A stretch of DNA of 64,000 bases, from positions 197,591-261,590 of the forward strand of contig JBBHKE010002624.1 in assembly GCA_037447655.1 (NCBI GenBank). The letters run 5' to 3'. The notes under the pieces were generated by a model. That model did no database searches. It saw nothing but the letters and a program-made list of their open reading frames with translations, and was not told the DNA's origin. Below, piece by piece: positions 49,370-58,708 of this stretch; position 1 is the stretch's first letter; every line of letters starts with the position of its first letter. This DNA comes from Zygnema cylindricum (taxonomy: Eukaryota; Streptophyta; Zygnematophyceae; Zygnematales; Zygnemataceae). The translations under genes and the position numbers were made by a program.

Positions 49370-50135
49370 AACCGAATATAACGAGTCACAAAGGAAAGAG
49401 AGGGAGAGAGAAGGAATCACAGATGAGAAAAAAAGGGAAAATGAAAGAAAGAGAAAGGAATACAGAGAGGAATAAAAAGAGAGAGAGAAAGAGAGAAAAA
49501 TAAAGTGACAGGGGGGGAAAAGGAAAGAAAGAGAAAAGAATACTAAGAGGAATAAAAAGAGAAAGAGAAAGAGAGAAAAAGAAAGAGACAGTATTAGAGA
49601 GGGAGAGAAGAGGGAGAGAAGAGGGAGAGGGAGAGGGAGAGGGATATGCAGAGGGAGAGGGAATTGGAGAGGGAGAGGAAAGGGACAGGGAAAAAATAGG
49701 GAGAAGATAGAGAGAGGGAAAGTAATGAGGGACAAAATAAGAGGTAGAAATTGAGAAAGATGGAGAAGAAGAAATAATAGAAAAAGACAGGGTGAGGGAG
49801 AGGGATAAGGAAAGAGAGAGAGGGAGAAAGTGTAAATAAGAAAAAGGGAGCTAGAAAGTGTAAGAGGGACAGAGAAAGTGAGAAAGAGAGAGAGAAATAA
49901 AGAGAAGCAGAGGTAAATGGAAATTAGTTCAAATTATCGTGGATAAAAATGAAAAGTGAGAGATTAAGTTGTTCGCTAAAAATAATATTAACGATAAATT
50001 AGAGTTTCGGAGAAAGAGAGTGGGAGAAATTAGCAATCTAAAAATAAAAATTCACAAACGAGGGAGAGGGAGAAACATAAAAAGAGGGAGAGAGGGAAAA
50101 AGAGGGAGGAGAGAGAGAGAAAGAGAGAGAGAAGT
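49370..50135. repeat. Degenerate GA-rich tract
   Basis: GAGAAAGA/GAGGGA-rich sequence continuing the purine bias after the microsatellite, up to five bases repeating locally (GGGAGA at 49610-49680). Confidence 0.85.
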
Positions 50136-51024
50136 GGAGGTCGATATGACCAGTTGCAATACGTGTGTATAAAAATAAGGAGAAGTGGCATAAATTAATG
50201 AAATTCTATAGGGTCCATTCCCCCACTGAATTCGCAGATCCAAAGTAGCTAATCTATATAGTGCAAACTCCAAGTTGATACAAACCCAAATGACAAACAC
50301 CCTGACAGTCAAAACCCTAATACAACTTCACCCTTGTGAAAGAAGACTTTTTGTGTGCTCAGTACCCCAACAAAATGCAAAGTTAGAATATGAGTATTTG
50401 GACACATTCCCAAACTTTGGCTTTCCCTTAGAAATACCGCCACCCTGGCAGGCAAAACTAACCGACTATACCCCTGTGTAGCCTGGACTCCTCGGAGTCC
50501 GCAGCAAAAAGAATCACTCAATTTGCTCCCCTAAGCATTTAGTTATGGTTGGCAAAAGATGGCCAATATATACAAAAGGTCACCTAGAGAGAGGCGCCTC
50601 AAACACGCTAAGTCCCTAAAACTCCTACTCACAGGTACCTACTACTGTACCCTAGACCAATCAAAAGAGTGTATAGTACAAGAAGGTACAGTGGCCGATT
50701 GTACTTCTTGTACGGCCATTGTACAACATGGCCTTCTAGTTGACACTTGTCAACTTGGGAGCTATCGTTCCTTCTCCCATCTTTTCCGGCGTCCAATGAT
50801 GTGGCGCCACGTGGCACACCGCGCCGCTATGTCCGAAAGCGCCAAATATTCACTCGGGTTTGGCGGCGGCGACGACGTCCGTTCGATCATATATTTTACA
50901 CGATTAGATTCGCGTCCGCGAGCGCCGTAGTCTATATGTGTCGTTTCGTCAATTTGGTCTGCTTAAGTGAAAGTGATGTTGCGTAACTCATTAATTCAAT
51001 ATCGAACCATATATATGTATCGTT

Positions 51025-51095
51025 TCATTAACGCCTTAATAGATAACGCGTACGTCTACATCTCTCTGCAGACCTATGTTCAAATTCCGGTCAAG
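51025..51095 (+). other. tRNA-like module in the solo LTR
   Basis: CGCCTTAATAGATAACGCG (A-box-like) and GTTCAAATTCC (B-box-like, about 51078-51088), at the same relative position and strand as in the solo LTR at 8777-9699. Confidence 0.5.
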
Positions 51096-51168
51096 GGCAA
51101 CATTTTGGTCATCTATCAATCTGTCTGGCTGTTTGCTTGTTTCTTTCTGACTATGGGGGTAGCCATGG

Positions 51169-51170
<2 letters not shown>

Positions 51171-51240
<70 letters not shown>
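51171..51240 (+). repeat. (TC)n microsatellite inside the solo LTR
   Basis: About 33 TC units. The sister solo LTR has only a short CTCTCTTTCTCTCTC run at the same place (about 9582-9600), so the repeat grew after insertion or in this lineage. Confidence 0.95.
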
Positions 51241-51242
<2 letters not shown>

Positions 51243-51299
51243 CTAGAATCTAAATTAAGAAGTGAATATTAATTATTTCTTTTCAACAATTAACAAACT

Positions 51300-52740
51300 G
51301 AAAATAAAGTGTAAGCAAGAAAAGAGAGAGGGTGAGAGAGAGAGAAAAAATAAGAGAAAAGAGAGAGGGAGAGAGAAACGAGGAAAAACAACTTGACAAA
51401 GTGACTAAATAAGAGGAGCGATTGCGAAAAAAAAAGGTGGAGAAAGACAGGGAGCGAAAAATTGAGAAAGACGGAGAGGGAGTAGAGGGTTAGGGATGGA
51501 GAAAGCGAGGGTTAAAGAAATGGGAGAGGGAAAGGGAAAAAGAGAGGAAGAGAGAACGAGAAAAACCAGCTTGGCAGCTTAATTTGGACAAAATAAGGGG
51601 GGAAATTTGAGAAAAAGAGAGGGAGAAAGAAGCAGAGAGCGAAACAAAAAGGAAAAAAGAGGGAGAGGGATAGGAAAAAGGGGAGAGAGGGAAAGGGAGT
51701 GGGAAAAGGGAGAGAGAGGGAGAAAAAGTGATACGAGAAAAAACATCTTGGTAGCCTAATGTGGGACAAATTAATTGGGGAAATTGAGAAAGAAAGAGAG
51801 GGAGAAAAAGAGGGAAAGGGAGAGGAAAAGAATAGGGAGAAGAAAAGGGATGAGGAGAAAGAGGGAGAGGGAAAATGAGAATGAGAAATAAACGAGTTAC
51901 AATAGTATAGCAGCCTAGAGGGAGCGCGAGAGTGAGAGGGAGAGGGATAGGGAGAGGAAAAGAGAGTGGAAAAGGAAAAGAGAGAGAGAGAGGAGAGAGA
52001 GAGAGGAAAAAGGAGAAAAAAGGGAGGGGGAGAGGGAGGGTGAGAGGGAAAAGAAGCTTGAGAGGGAAAAAAAACGAGTGACAAATAAGAGGGTGAAATA
52101 AGAGAGAGAAGAAGAAAGAGTAGGAGAAGGAAATAGAGAAGGAGAAGAGAGGGAGAGGGAGAGGATAGGAGAAAGAGATAGAGAGAGAGAGAGGGATAGA
52201 AAACAAAAAATGGAGAAAAGAGGGAGTTGTAGAGGGATAGGGAGAAGGGAATGACGGGGAGACAAGATGGAGAGAGAAAATAGATCGAGAGGGAGATGGA
52301 AAGGGAGAGGGAAACGAAAACGAGAAAAAAAAGCTAGACAGCCTTATGAGGGACAAACAAGGTGAGAAAAATTGAGAAAAAGAGAAAAGGAGAGGGAGAG
52401 GGAATTAAGAGGGAGGGGAGAGGGAGAGGGAGAAGGATAAGGAGAGGGGCAGGTAAGGGAGACGAGAAGGAGAATAAGAGGAGAGATATAGGGAGAGGAG
52501 AGGGAAATAGATAGGGAAAAGGAAAGAGAGAAGGAGAGGGAGAAATCAGCTATTTAGCCTAATGAGGGACAAAAAAGGTGTGATAAATTGAGAAAGATAG
52601 AGAGGGGGTGAGTGCGAGAATAAGATAAAGAGAGAGTGCGAAATACGGGAGAGGAGAAGAGTGAAAGAGAGAGGGGGAGAGAGGGAGTGAAAGGGAGAAG
52701 GGGATAAATACACTTTGGGAGCAAGAAAACGAGGGATAAA
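51300..52740 (-). repeat. Long purine-rich tract (pyrimidine-rich on the minus strand)
   Basis: About 1.4 kb of GAGGGAGA/GAAAGAGA-type sequence. AGCTTGGCAGC-, TTGGTAGCCTAAT- and CAGCCTTATGAGGGAC-like words recur at irregular intervals (about 51570, 51750, 51910, 52340, 52550), suggesting long diverged units under the purine noise. Confidence 0.85.
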
Positions 52741-52799
52741 GATGGAAAATAAGAGCATAGAGAAAGTGAAAAGGGAAAAAAACTTGTTGTACATACTTC

Positions 52800-52985
52800 C
52801 GAAAATTTTTCCAAAAGTTTTAAGATTGTCCTCCAACTTTTTCTTTTTCCTCCATTTTGTTGGAAATCTTCAATTATCCAATTGATTACTCGAATACTAG
52901 TATTTTTTGTCGAGACTTGTCCACATTTTCTTTGGTACTTGTCCCGTTCTAAAGACAATTGTTTCCATATCATTTTGGGCAATTA
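52800..52985 (-). pseudogene. Exon-like fragment with RVINWII motif between two tracts
   Basis: On the minus strand, VSTKNTSIRVINWIIEDFQQ followed by RTILKLLEKFSEV corresponds to the fragment at 45411-45830, and is followed by GTATGTAC, a donor-like site. It stands between a CT tract (plus strand, right) and a GA tract (left). Confidence 0.45.
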
Positions 52986-53039
52986 TCGCATAACGCAAAG
53001 AACTTCCCCCGTCAAGTAATAACGTTTCCTCGCGGTTTT

Positions 53040-54460
53040 TCAATTCCTCTCCTTGTCCCTGTCCCACTCTCTCCCCCTCCCCCAATCCTTTACCATCTCC
53101 ATCTCTTTCCCCCATCTCCTTTTCAATCTCTCTTCCCTCTCCCTCTCTTTTTATTCCTCTCTTTGTATTCCTCTCTTATTATAAACACCCTTCTCCCTCT
53201 AACTCTGCATCCACATCTCTCGCTCACTCTGTCCTTTTCGTTCTCCCTCTCTTGTTCTCTATTCCTCTCTATCTACCTCTCCCCCTCTCATTTCTTTTCC
53301 CTCCTTTTCTCCCTCTCCCTCTCCCTCTCCAACTCTCACTCTTAATCCCTCTCTCTCTCCCACTCCCAATCTCTCTACCTTTTAATCACCTCTCCCACTC
53401 TCTCTCTATCTCCCTCACCCTCTTCCTCTCTAAACCCTCTCCCTCTCCCTCTCCTTCTCCTTCTCTTTCTCCTTTCCCTCTCCTTCTTCCAATTCCTCTC
53501 CCTTACCTTCTCCCTTTCTTTTTTTTCCTCGCCCTCTTTTGCTCTCTATTCCTCACCCTCTCCTTTCCCTCTCCCTCTCCTTCTCCCACTCCCGCTCCCT
53601 CTCTCACTCCCACTCTTAATCCCTCTCCCTCTCCCACTCCCAATTCAAGTACCTCCTTACCTCTCCCTCTCCCGCTGCCCATCCCTCGTCCTTTTCCTCT
53701 CCATCTTCCTTTCCTTTTCCCTTTCCCTCTCTCTCCCTCTACCGCTCCCTCACCCTCACCCTCTCCCTCACCCTCTCACTCTCTTCTCCATCTCCATCTT
53801 CTCACTCTCCCTTTTCCCCGCCCTCTCCCTCTCCCTTCCCTCCCCTTCTCCTCCACCCCTCCTCCTCTCCTCCCCCACCCTTTGCCTCTCCCCCTCCCCT
53901 GCCTTACCCCCCCACCCCATTCTCACAATCCCGCTCTCTTCCCTCTCCCTCCCCCCCTCCCTCTCCTTGTCCCTCTCACCCTCATTTTTCCCCTCCCCCA
54001 CTCCTTGCCCCTCCCTCCCTCTTATTTTCCTCTCCCTCTCCCTCTCCTTCTATTTTCCCTTTTCTCTCCCTCTGTCTCTCTCTCCCCTTCTCCCTATCCT
54101 CTGTTTCCCTCCCCCCCTCCCCCTTTTCCTTCCCTCCCCTTGCCCCTCCCTCGTCCTAACGCCCTCCCCCTCTTTCACTCCCTTCCCCCTCCCTCTCTTT
54201 TTTCCTCTCCCCTCCCTCGCCCCCTCCTCTCCCTCACCCTCTCCCTCTCCCTCTCCCTCCTAGGCCTTCTTCCTCTCACTCTTCTTCTCCCTCCCCCTCC
54301 CCCTCCCCCTCCCTCTCCCCTCTCCCTCCCCCTCCCCCTCCCCCTCGCTCTTCCTCTTCCCCTCCCCCTCCCTCTTCCTCTTCCCCTCCCCCTCCCTTTT
54401 TCTCTTCCCCTCCCCCTCCCTCTTCTTTTCCCCCCCCCCTCCTTTTTCTCTTTTTTTTTT
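53040..54460 (+). repeat. Long pyrimidine-rich (CTCCCT) tract
   Basis: About 1.4 kb of CTCCCT/CCCCTCC units ending in a run of C and T. The 400-codon open frame through it is a Ser/Leu/Pro artefact. Confidence 0.95.
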
Positions 54461-54467
54461 GTTTTGC

Positions 54468-55333
54468 TGTAAGAAAAATTGACAAGTTGGAAGTTTCAAA
54501 AGTCGTCGTAATGTCATATATGTAGACGATAAAATTACCCTATTGGCTACACGGTACATGAAGTACAGCGGTGTTGTCTTTTGGAAATCTTTCAGTCTCA
54601 CAACAGCGCAGCAACGCAACAGCGCAACAGCGCAGCTGCTATATAGACAAAGTAGCGCAGCTGCTATATAGACAGAGTAGCGCAGTTGCTATACAGACAG
54701 AGCAGCGCAGCAGCGAAGCTGCAACACACACAACACACACAGGACAACGCAACCAGGATTATATTTGATATTGTCCGTACGGACAACGCAGTGTCTGATA
54801 TTCTTAATGTGATTCTGTACAGAATAGAGCAACTGCGATAGATACGATTCTAGTCAACTTAGTGGGTAACTCAGTGGTAACTTAGTGGGTAACTCAGTGG
54901 TAGCTTAGTTATAGCTCAATGGTAGCTTAGTGATAGCTCAGTTGTAGCTCAGATTAGTGGTAGCTTGGTGGTTTGACGTACCACTCAAGTACACTGGTAT
55001 TGTCAGCTCAACACAAGTATAAGACTTAGGACTCAGAACATATTATGTATCTAGACTTCCAAGTAGTAAAACGGCACACAGCTTTTGGGAAACTTCTGAG
55101 TATTATATCTTGAGTGTTGTCAAGTCAATTGTGCTGAAACTTTGGGAGTTGTGAGTGTTAATGCTACTCTATATTCTGATAGAGTTTTGTGAGGTTTGAG
55201 TGCTTGTATAAGAATTGGTGAGCACTTAAGAACAGCTGTTTGGTAGGATTATTGATAGCTTCTGAGAGTGAATCATGTCTACTTCTACTACTACTGCTGC
55301 TCCTCCACCTGCACCGGTGGTTGTAGAACAACA
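54468..55333 (+). repeat. Element C 5' LTR (left end uncertain)
   Basis: Ends ACA directly before the PBS. It contains two clusters of short direct repeats: GCGCAGCTGCTATATAGACA units at about 54630-54720 (three copies) and GTAACTCAGTGGTAGCTTAG-like units at about 54860-54965. These could be promoter/enhancer repeats; CTATATAGA is TATA-like. Confidence 0.5.
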
Positions 55334-56195
55334 GGTTATGGGCCTGTCATCAAGAATTCCTATCTTTTCCGGGGATAAGTATGTTTACTGGGCGGATATG
55401 GTGGAGACACATTTTGAGAATGTCAATCTTTTGGATATATTGGATGGTTCGCTGGATGAATCTGATCCGTCATGGTCTAAGAAAAATACGCAAGCTCGTT
55501 CTATTCTGAAATTTTGTATATCTGAGGACTTAGCTATGTCTCGGATAAAAATGAAAAAAGCAATTGATATCTGGAAATCCTTAAAAAGTGATTATAAAAA
55601 GGCTAATGCCCAGGAAGAGCTTCTATTGGCTGGAAAAATTTGGGACTATAAGTACGCTGGCGGTACAATGGATGAATATTCTATCAAATTTCGTATCCTT
55701 GTAGATGCACATGCTTGTGCATCTGGGGTATTTCCTCCGTTTCAACAGGCAGCATTGCTCATGAGGGGTCTCCCTCGTAGTATGAAAGGAGCATCCAACA
55801 TGCTCAAACAGAAAGATAAAGTTAGTTGGACTTTACAATTAGCCATAAATATTTTACTAGAGGAGGAAGCTACATCTAATATTCTCAATGTTGAGCAAGT
55901 AGAGGTTTTTAATTCAGACTTTGGGAGGAAAGGTCAATTTTATCAGCAACGTAATCAGTTTCACCAGTTCAGACAGTTTAATCAGGGTGGAAATAGACAA
56001 TCAAACAATGCATGTTTTTATTGTAGTGAGAGAGGTCATGGATACAAATGTTGTCCTAAACTTAAACAAGCTAACGATACAGGTTTATACAGGCCGGGAT
56101 GGCAACAAAGTCTTTTTTACAAAAGCTTCACGAGGCCTACACCTCGTGGAAATGCACTGTTTTCAGCCTGTTTTCAGCCTCTTTATCACTCATGA
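55275..56195 (+). CDS. Element C gag polyprotein
   Basis: 306 codons open from ATG 55275 (inside the LTR), with a second in-frame ATG in the PBS at 55338. RIPIFSGDKYVYWADMVETH is the start of a copia-type gag (UBN2/Retrotran_gag) core, continuing through AIDIWKSLKSDYKKANAQEE to about residue 200. A CCHC zinc knuckle CFYCSERGHGYKCC is at about 56010-56052. The frame ends at TGA 56193-56195. Protease and integrase lie in the +1 frame, so a frameshift (mutational or programmed) separates gag from pol. An 11-bp tandem duplication TGTTTTCAGCC at about 56158-56179 lies in the overlap but does not account for the shift. Confidence 0.8.
   Translation: MSTSTTTAAPPPAPVVVEQQVMGLSSRIPIFSGDKYVYWADMVETHFENVNLLDILDGSLDESDPSWSKKNTQARSILKFCISEDLAMSRIKMKKAIDIWKSLKSDYKKANAQEELLLAGKIWDYKYAGGTMDEYSIKFRILVDAHACASGVFPPFQQAALLMRGLPRSMKGASNMLKQKDKVSWTLQLAINILLEEEATSNILNVEQVEVFNSDFGRKGQFYQQRNQFHQFRQFNQGGNRQSNNACFYCSERGHGYKCCPKLKQANDTGLYRPGWQQSLFYKSFTRPTPRGNALFSACFQPLYHS
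55334..55345 (+). promoter_or_regulatory. Primer-binding site of element C (half initiator tRNA-Met type)
   Basis: GGTTATGGGCC, identical to the A and D sites over 11 bases although the LTRs are unrelated. The ATG is in frame with gag (QQVMGLSS). Confidence 0.8.
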
Positions 56196-57670
56196 CGAGA
56201 CTCTGACATTTTATGAGGAGGACAACACGGATCTATTCGCTTTGGCGGCAGCAATGGAGGGCGCGAAGGACCCTGGATGGATAATGGATACAGGAGCGTC
56301 AGCCCACATTTGTTGGATTAAGGCCATCTTCAAAAATCTGAAAGCAACGCCGGAGAAAAATATTTATTATGCTTGTGGAATGAGTGTCCAAACTCGTGCT
56401 ATGGGTGATGTGTCCTTGCTAGTTGATGTAGAAGGAAAGGCAATTGAAAGGACTCTTCACAATGTCTTATTTGTGCCTGACTTTAAGAAAAATATGTTTT
56501 CTATGTCGTTGTTAGAGAGTTAAGGCTTTGAGGTTAATTTGAAAAATGGTCGGCAGGTTGTTAGCAAAAATGGCACGGTTGCGGTTACAGGTACTAGAGA
56601 TAGTAGCAAGATGTATCGCATGGATATGGCTAATACCAAGGAGAATGATGTTCTATACTCCGGTGTTTTGCACTCAGATGAGTTGTGGCATAAAATATTA
56701 GGCCATGTCAACTATGATAGTTTGAGGAATATGGTCCTTGCTAGAAAAATAGAGGGTGTATCAATCACAGATGAGCCGGTCAAAACTTGTGATGGTTGCG
56801 CTTTAGGAAAAATCCACCGATTGCCATTTCCTAAAGAGTTTGAGCATCGGTCAACGAAACTGTTGCAACAAATTCATTCGGATGTTTTTGGTCCTGCGAA
56901 GGTTCCATCTGTCGAGGGGATGAAATATATGGTCACCTTCACAGATGATTTCTCCGGGTCTACAAAAGTTTACTTCATGAAAGAGAAAACTGAAGTGTTT
57001 GGTCACTTCAAACACTATAAAGTATGGGTTGAAAAACTTAATAATTTACCTATTTTGCAGCTCAGATCAGACAATGGTGGTGAATATACATCGAAAGGAT
57101 TTGAAACCTTTTTACTGGAAGAAGGTATTAGTCATCTATTGACTGTTCAATATTCACCGGAACAAAATGGGGTGTCGGAGAGACTAAATAGAACTCTCAC
57201 GGAGAGCTCTAGGTCGATGCTCGCAGATAAAAATGTGGATCCGAAATTCAGGGCTGAGGCACTAAATTGTGCAGTTTATATTAAGAATAGGATAGGATCC
57301 AGATCGGTAGACACTACTCCTTACGAGATCTGGACAGGTAGCAAACCAAATGTTAGCCATTTCAAAGTCTTTGGTAGTCAATGCTTTATATTAGATACGT
57401 CCACAAATAGATGGAAAATGGAACCGAAGGGACTACCGGATATTTTGTTAGGATATGACGATCACTCAAAAGGTTATAGAGTCTTTCTGTTTGAGAGGCA
57501 AAAAATAGTTGTAGCTCGGAATATTTTTGTAAAGGATGAGGTTGAATCCGTAGATTTATTTAAAATGATAGCACAGCAAAAGCAGCAAAAGGTACAAGAA
57601 TATGTCATTTTAGATTGCATGCAAGAAATTGTCCCACAGATGCAACATTCTCCGGTAGTGACTACAGAGT
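56193..57670 (+). pseudogene. Element C protease-integrase, one stop, truncated by element D
   Basis: In the +1 frame after gag: aspartic protease WIMDTGASAHI (about 56278-56310). A TAA at 56521-56523 follows MSLLES. From 56539 the frame is open again: integrase zinc finger WHKILGHVNYDSL and CDGCALGKIHRLPFP, catalytic triad HSDVFGP (about 56878), LRSDNGGEY (about 57062) and the Glu in SPEQNGVSERLNRTL (about 57155-57200), and the C-terminal WTGSKPNVSHFKVFG block. Element D cuts it after GTAGTGACTACAGAGT. One nonsense mutation and the gag-pol shift are the only pre-insertion lesions visible. Confidence 0.85.
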
Positions 57671-58702
57671 TGTATTCTGAGACCTCTATAGGACCTCAGA
57701 GTAGGCAGCTCACACGAAGCCTCTAGGATAACCCTAACCCCTTTGTGTTTCAGCAAGAATAACTACCACCCTGGTAGACCAAAACTTTGACCACCTTCTC
57801 CTCTCTAAAGGGAAGACTCTTTTGAGTCTATAGAAAAAAGAATCTCTAAATTTGCTCCCCTGAGCAGTAAGTTATGAAGGGTCAAAGTTGACCTTTTGTA
57901 TAGGAGCTCTCTGGGAGAGAGGGTCTAATCAATCAAATTTTTCTAAGTCATATCTCTCTCTAAAACTCTATCTACTGAAGTACGACACCAATCATAATAG
58001 TGTATCGTACATAAAGGTACATGTGCCGATGTACTTTATGTACGGAAATTGTACAACATGGCCAGAAAGTCGACACGTGTCATTTTTTGATTCGTTCTTG
58101 GAATCCCAGGAGATTTCGTAATCCAATGTGATTGTGCCACGTGGCAACTGACGTGACGTCAACCGCAAACCGCAGAAAACCTATTCCACGATCTCGGCAT
58201 GCTTCGTGGCCGTCCGATTAAGCCGGATTACAATCGTGATCGTCATAAATACTTCCGCAGTATTTGTTTCGCTTTCTAAACAAAATGCGCAGTATTCATT
58301 TCGGATGTTCCGTACGCCGTACTTTACAAACTGTATCTATGTTTAAAGATCCCGTTAACTGAAATAGACTACGTGTTAACATTTAAATAACTATCAAACC
58401 ATATATCTCCAAGCATGATGGCAGACTAAATGGCTAAGGCTACAGGCTAAGTGTTGGACGGTAGGTACCCGGTTCAAATCCTGGGTCCGTCAATTTATAT
58501 TTTGGTAAATCTACCAAAATCTACAACCCGTAACTCTATCTCTAATCAGCATAGGCAGCCATGGCTCTAGCTCCCTCTTCAACCTTCAGTGACTACGACA
58601 AGTGTGGGAGCTGAAGAGAGAAGTTAGAGGCACACTGCCTCGGCTTCTTTTCTACATTTTGCAAAACCTACAAAATACTAAAATAACCTTTTTATTTCTA
58701 CA
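57671..58702 (-). repeat. Element D 3' LTR
   Basis: TGTATTCTGAGACC ... TTTCTACA on the plus strand. Followed by the polypurine tract CTCCCCTTATTTTC (minus-strand sense GAAAATAAGGGGAG). Differences from the 5' LTR are few where both are visible. Confidence 0.9.
58420..58492 (+). other. tRNA-like module in the element D 3' LTR (73 nt)
   Basis: The clearest copy: TAAATGGCTAAGGCTACAGG (A-box-like), a perfect GGTTCAAATCC B-box, a T-arm CCCGG/CCTGG with one mismatch, and an acceptor-like stem GGCAGAC/GTCCGTC with one mismatch and one G-T, ending in A. The total length equals that of a tRNA. The anticodon arm does not fold well. Confidence 0.6.
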
Positions 58703-58708
58703 CTCCCC

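Larger units (their letters stand above)
50194..51293 (-). mobile_element. Solo Ty1/copia LTR (50199-51288), minus orientation, with TSD ATTAA
   Basis: Starts TGAAATTCTATAGGG and ends TTTTCAACA, 1,090 bp, flanked by perfect ATTAA repeats (50194-50198 and 51289-51293). Blocks such as CACCCTGGCAGGCAAAAC, ATTTGCTCCCCTAAGCA and TTAGTTATGG match the LTRs of A, B and D. It is most like the solo LTR at 8777-9699, with which it shares TCCAATGATGTGGC..CACGTGGC-type sequence and the TGTTGAAA start. No internal region remains. Confidence 0.9.
54468..57670 (+). mobile_element. Element C: Ty1/copia retrotransposon of a second family, 5' part, interrupted by element D
   Basis: Contains an LTR end, PBS, gag, protease and integrase in copia order on the plus strand. 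The sequence stops in the middle of the region after integrase at 57670, where element D begins. RT, RNase H and the 3' LTR are expected to the right of D, beyond the window. The left limit at 54468 (TGTAAGAAAA) is a guess because the partner LTR is not present. Confidence 0.75.

Noticed and set aside
53252-54472. 406-codon Ser/Leu/Pro open frame
   Set aside because: Runs through the CTCCCT tract, which lacks stops in all frames by composition.
56158-56179. 11-bp tandem duplication as the cause of the gag-pol frame change in element C
   Set aside because: Removing 11 bases still leaves the two frames out of register.
58414-58492. A real tRNA gene
   Set aside because: B-box, T-arm and acceptor-like stem are good, but the anticodon arm does not form and the sequence recurs only inside LTRs.
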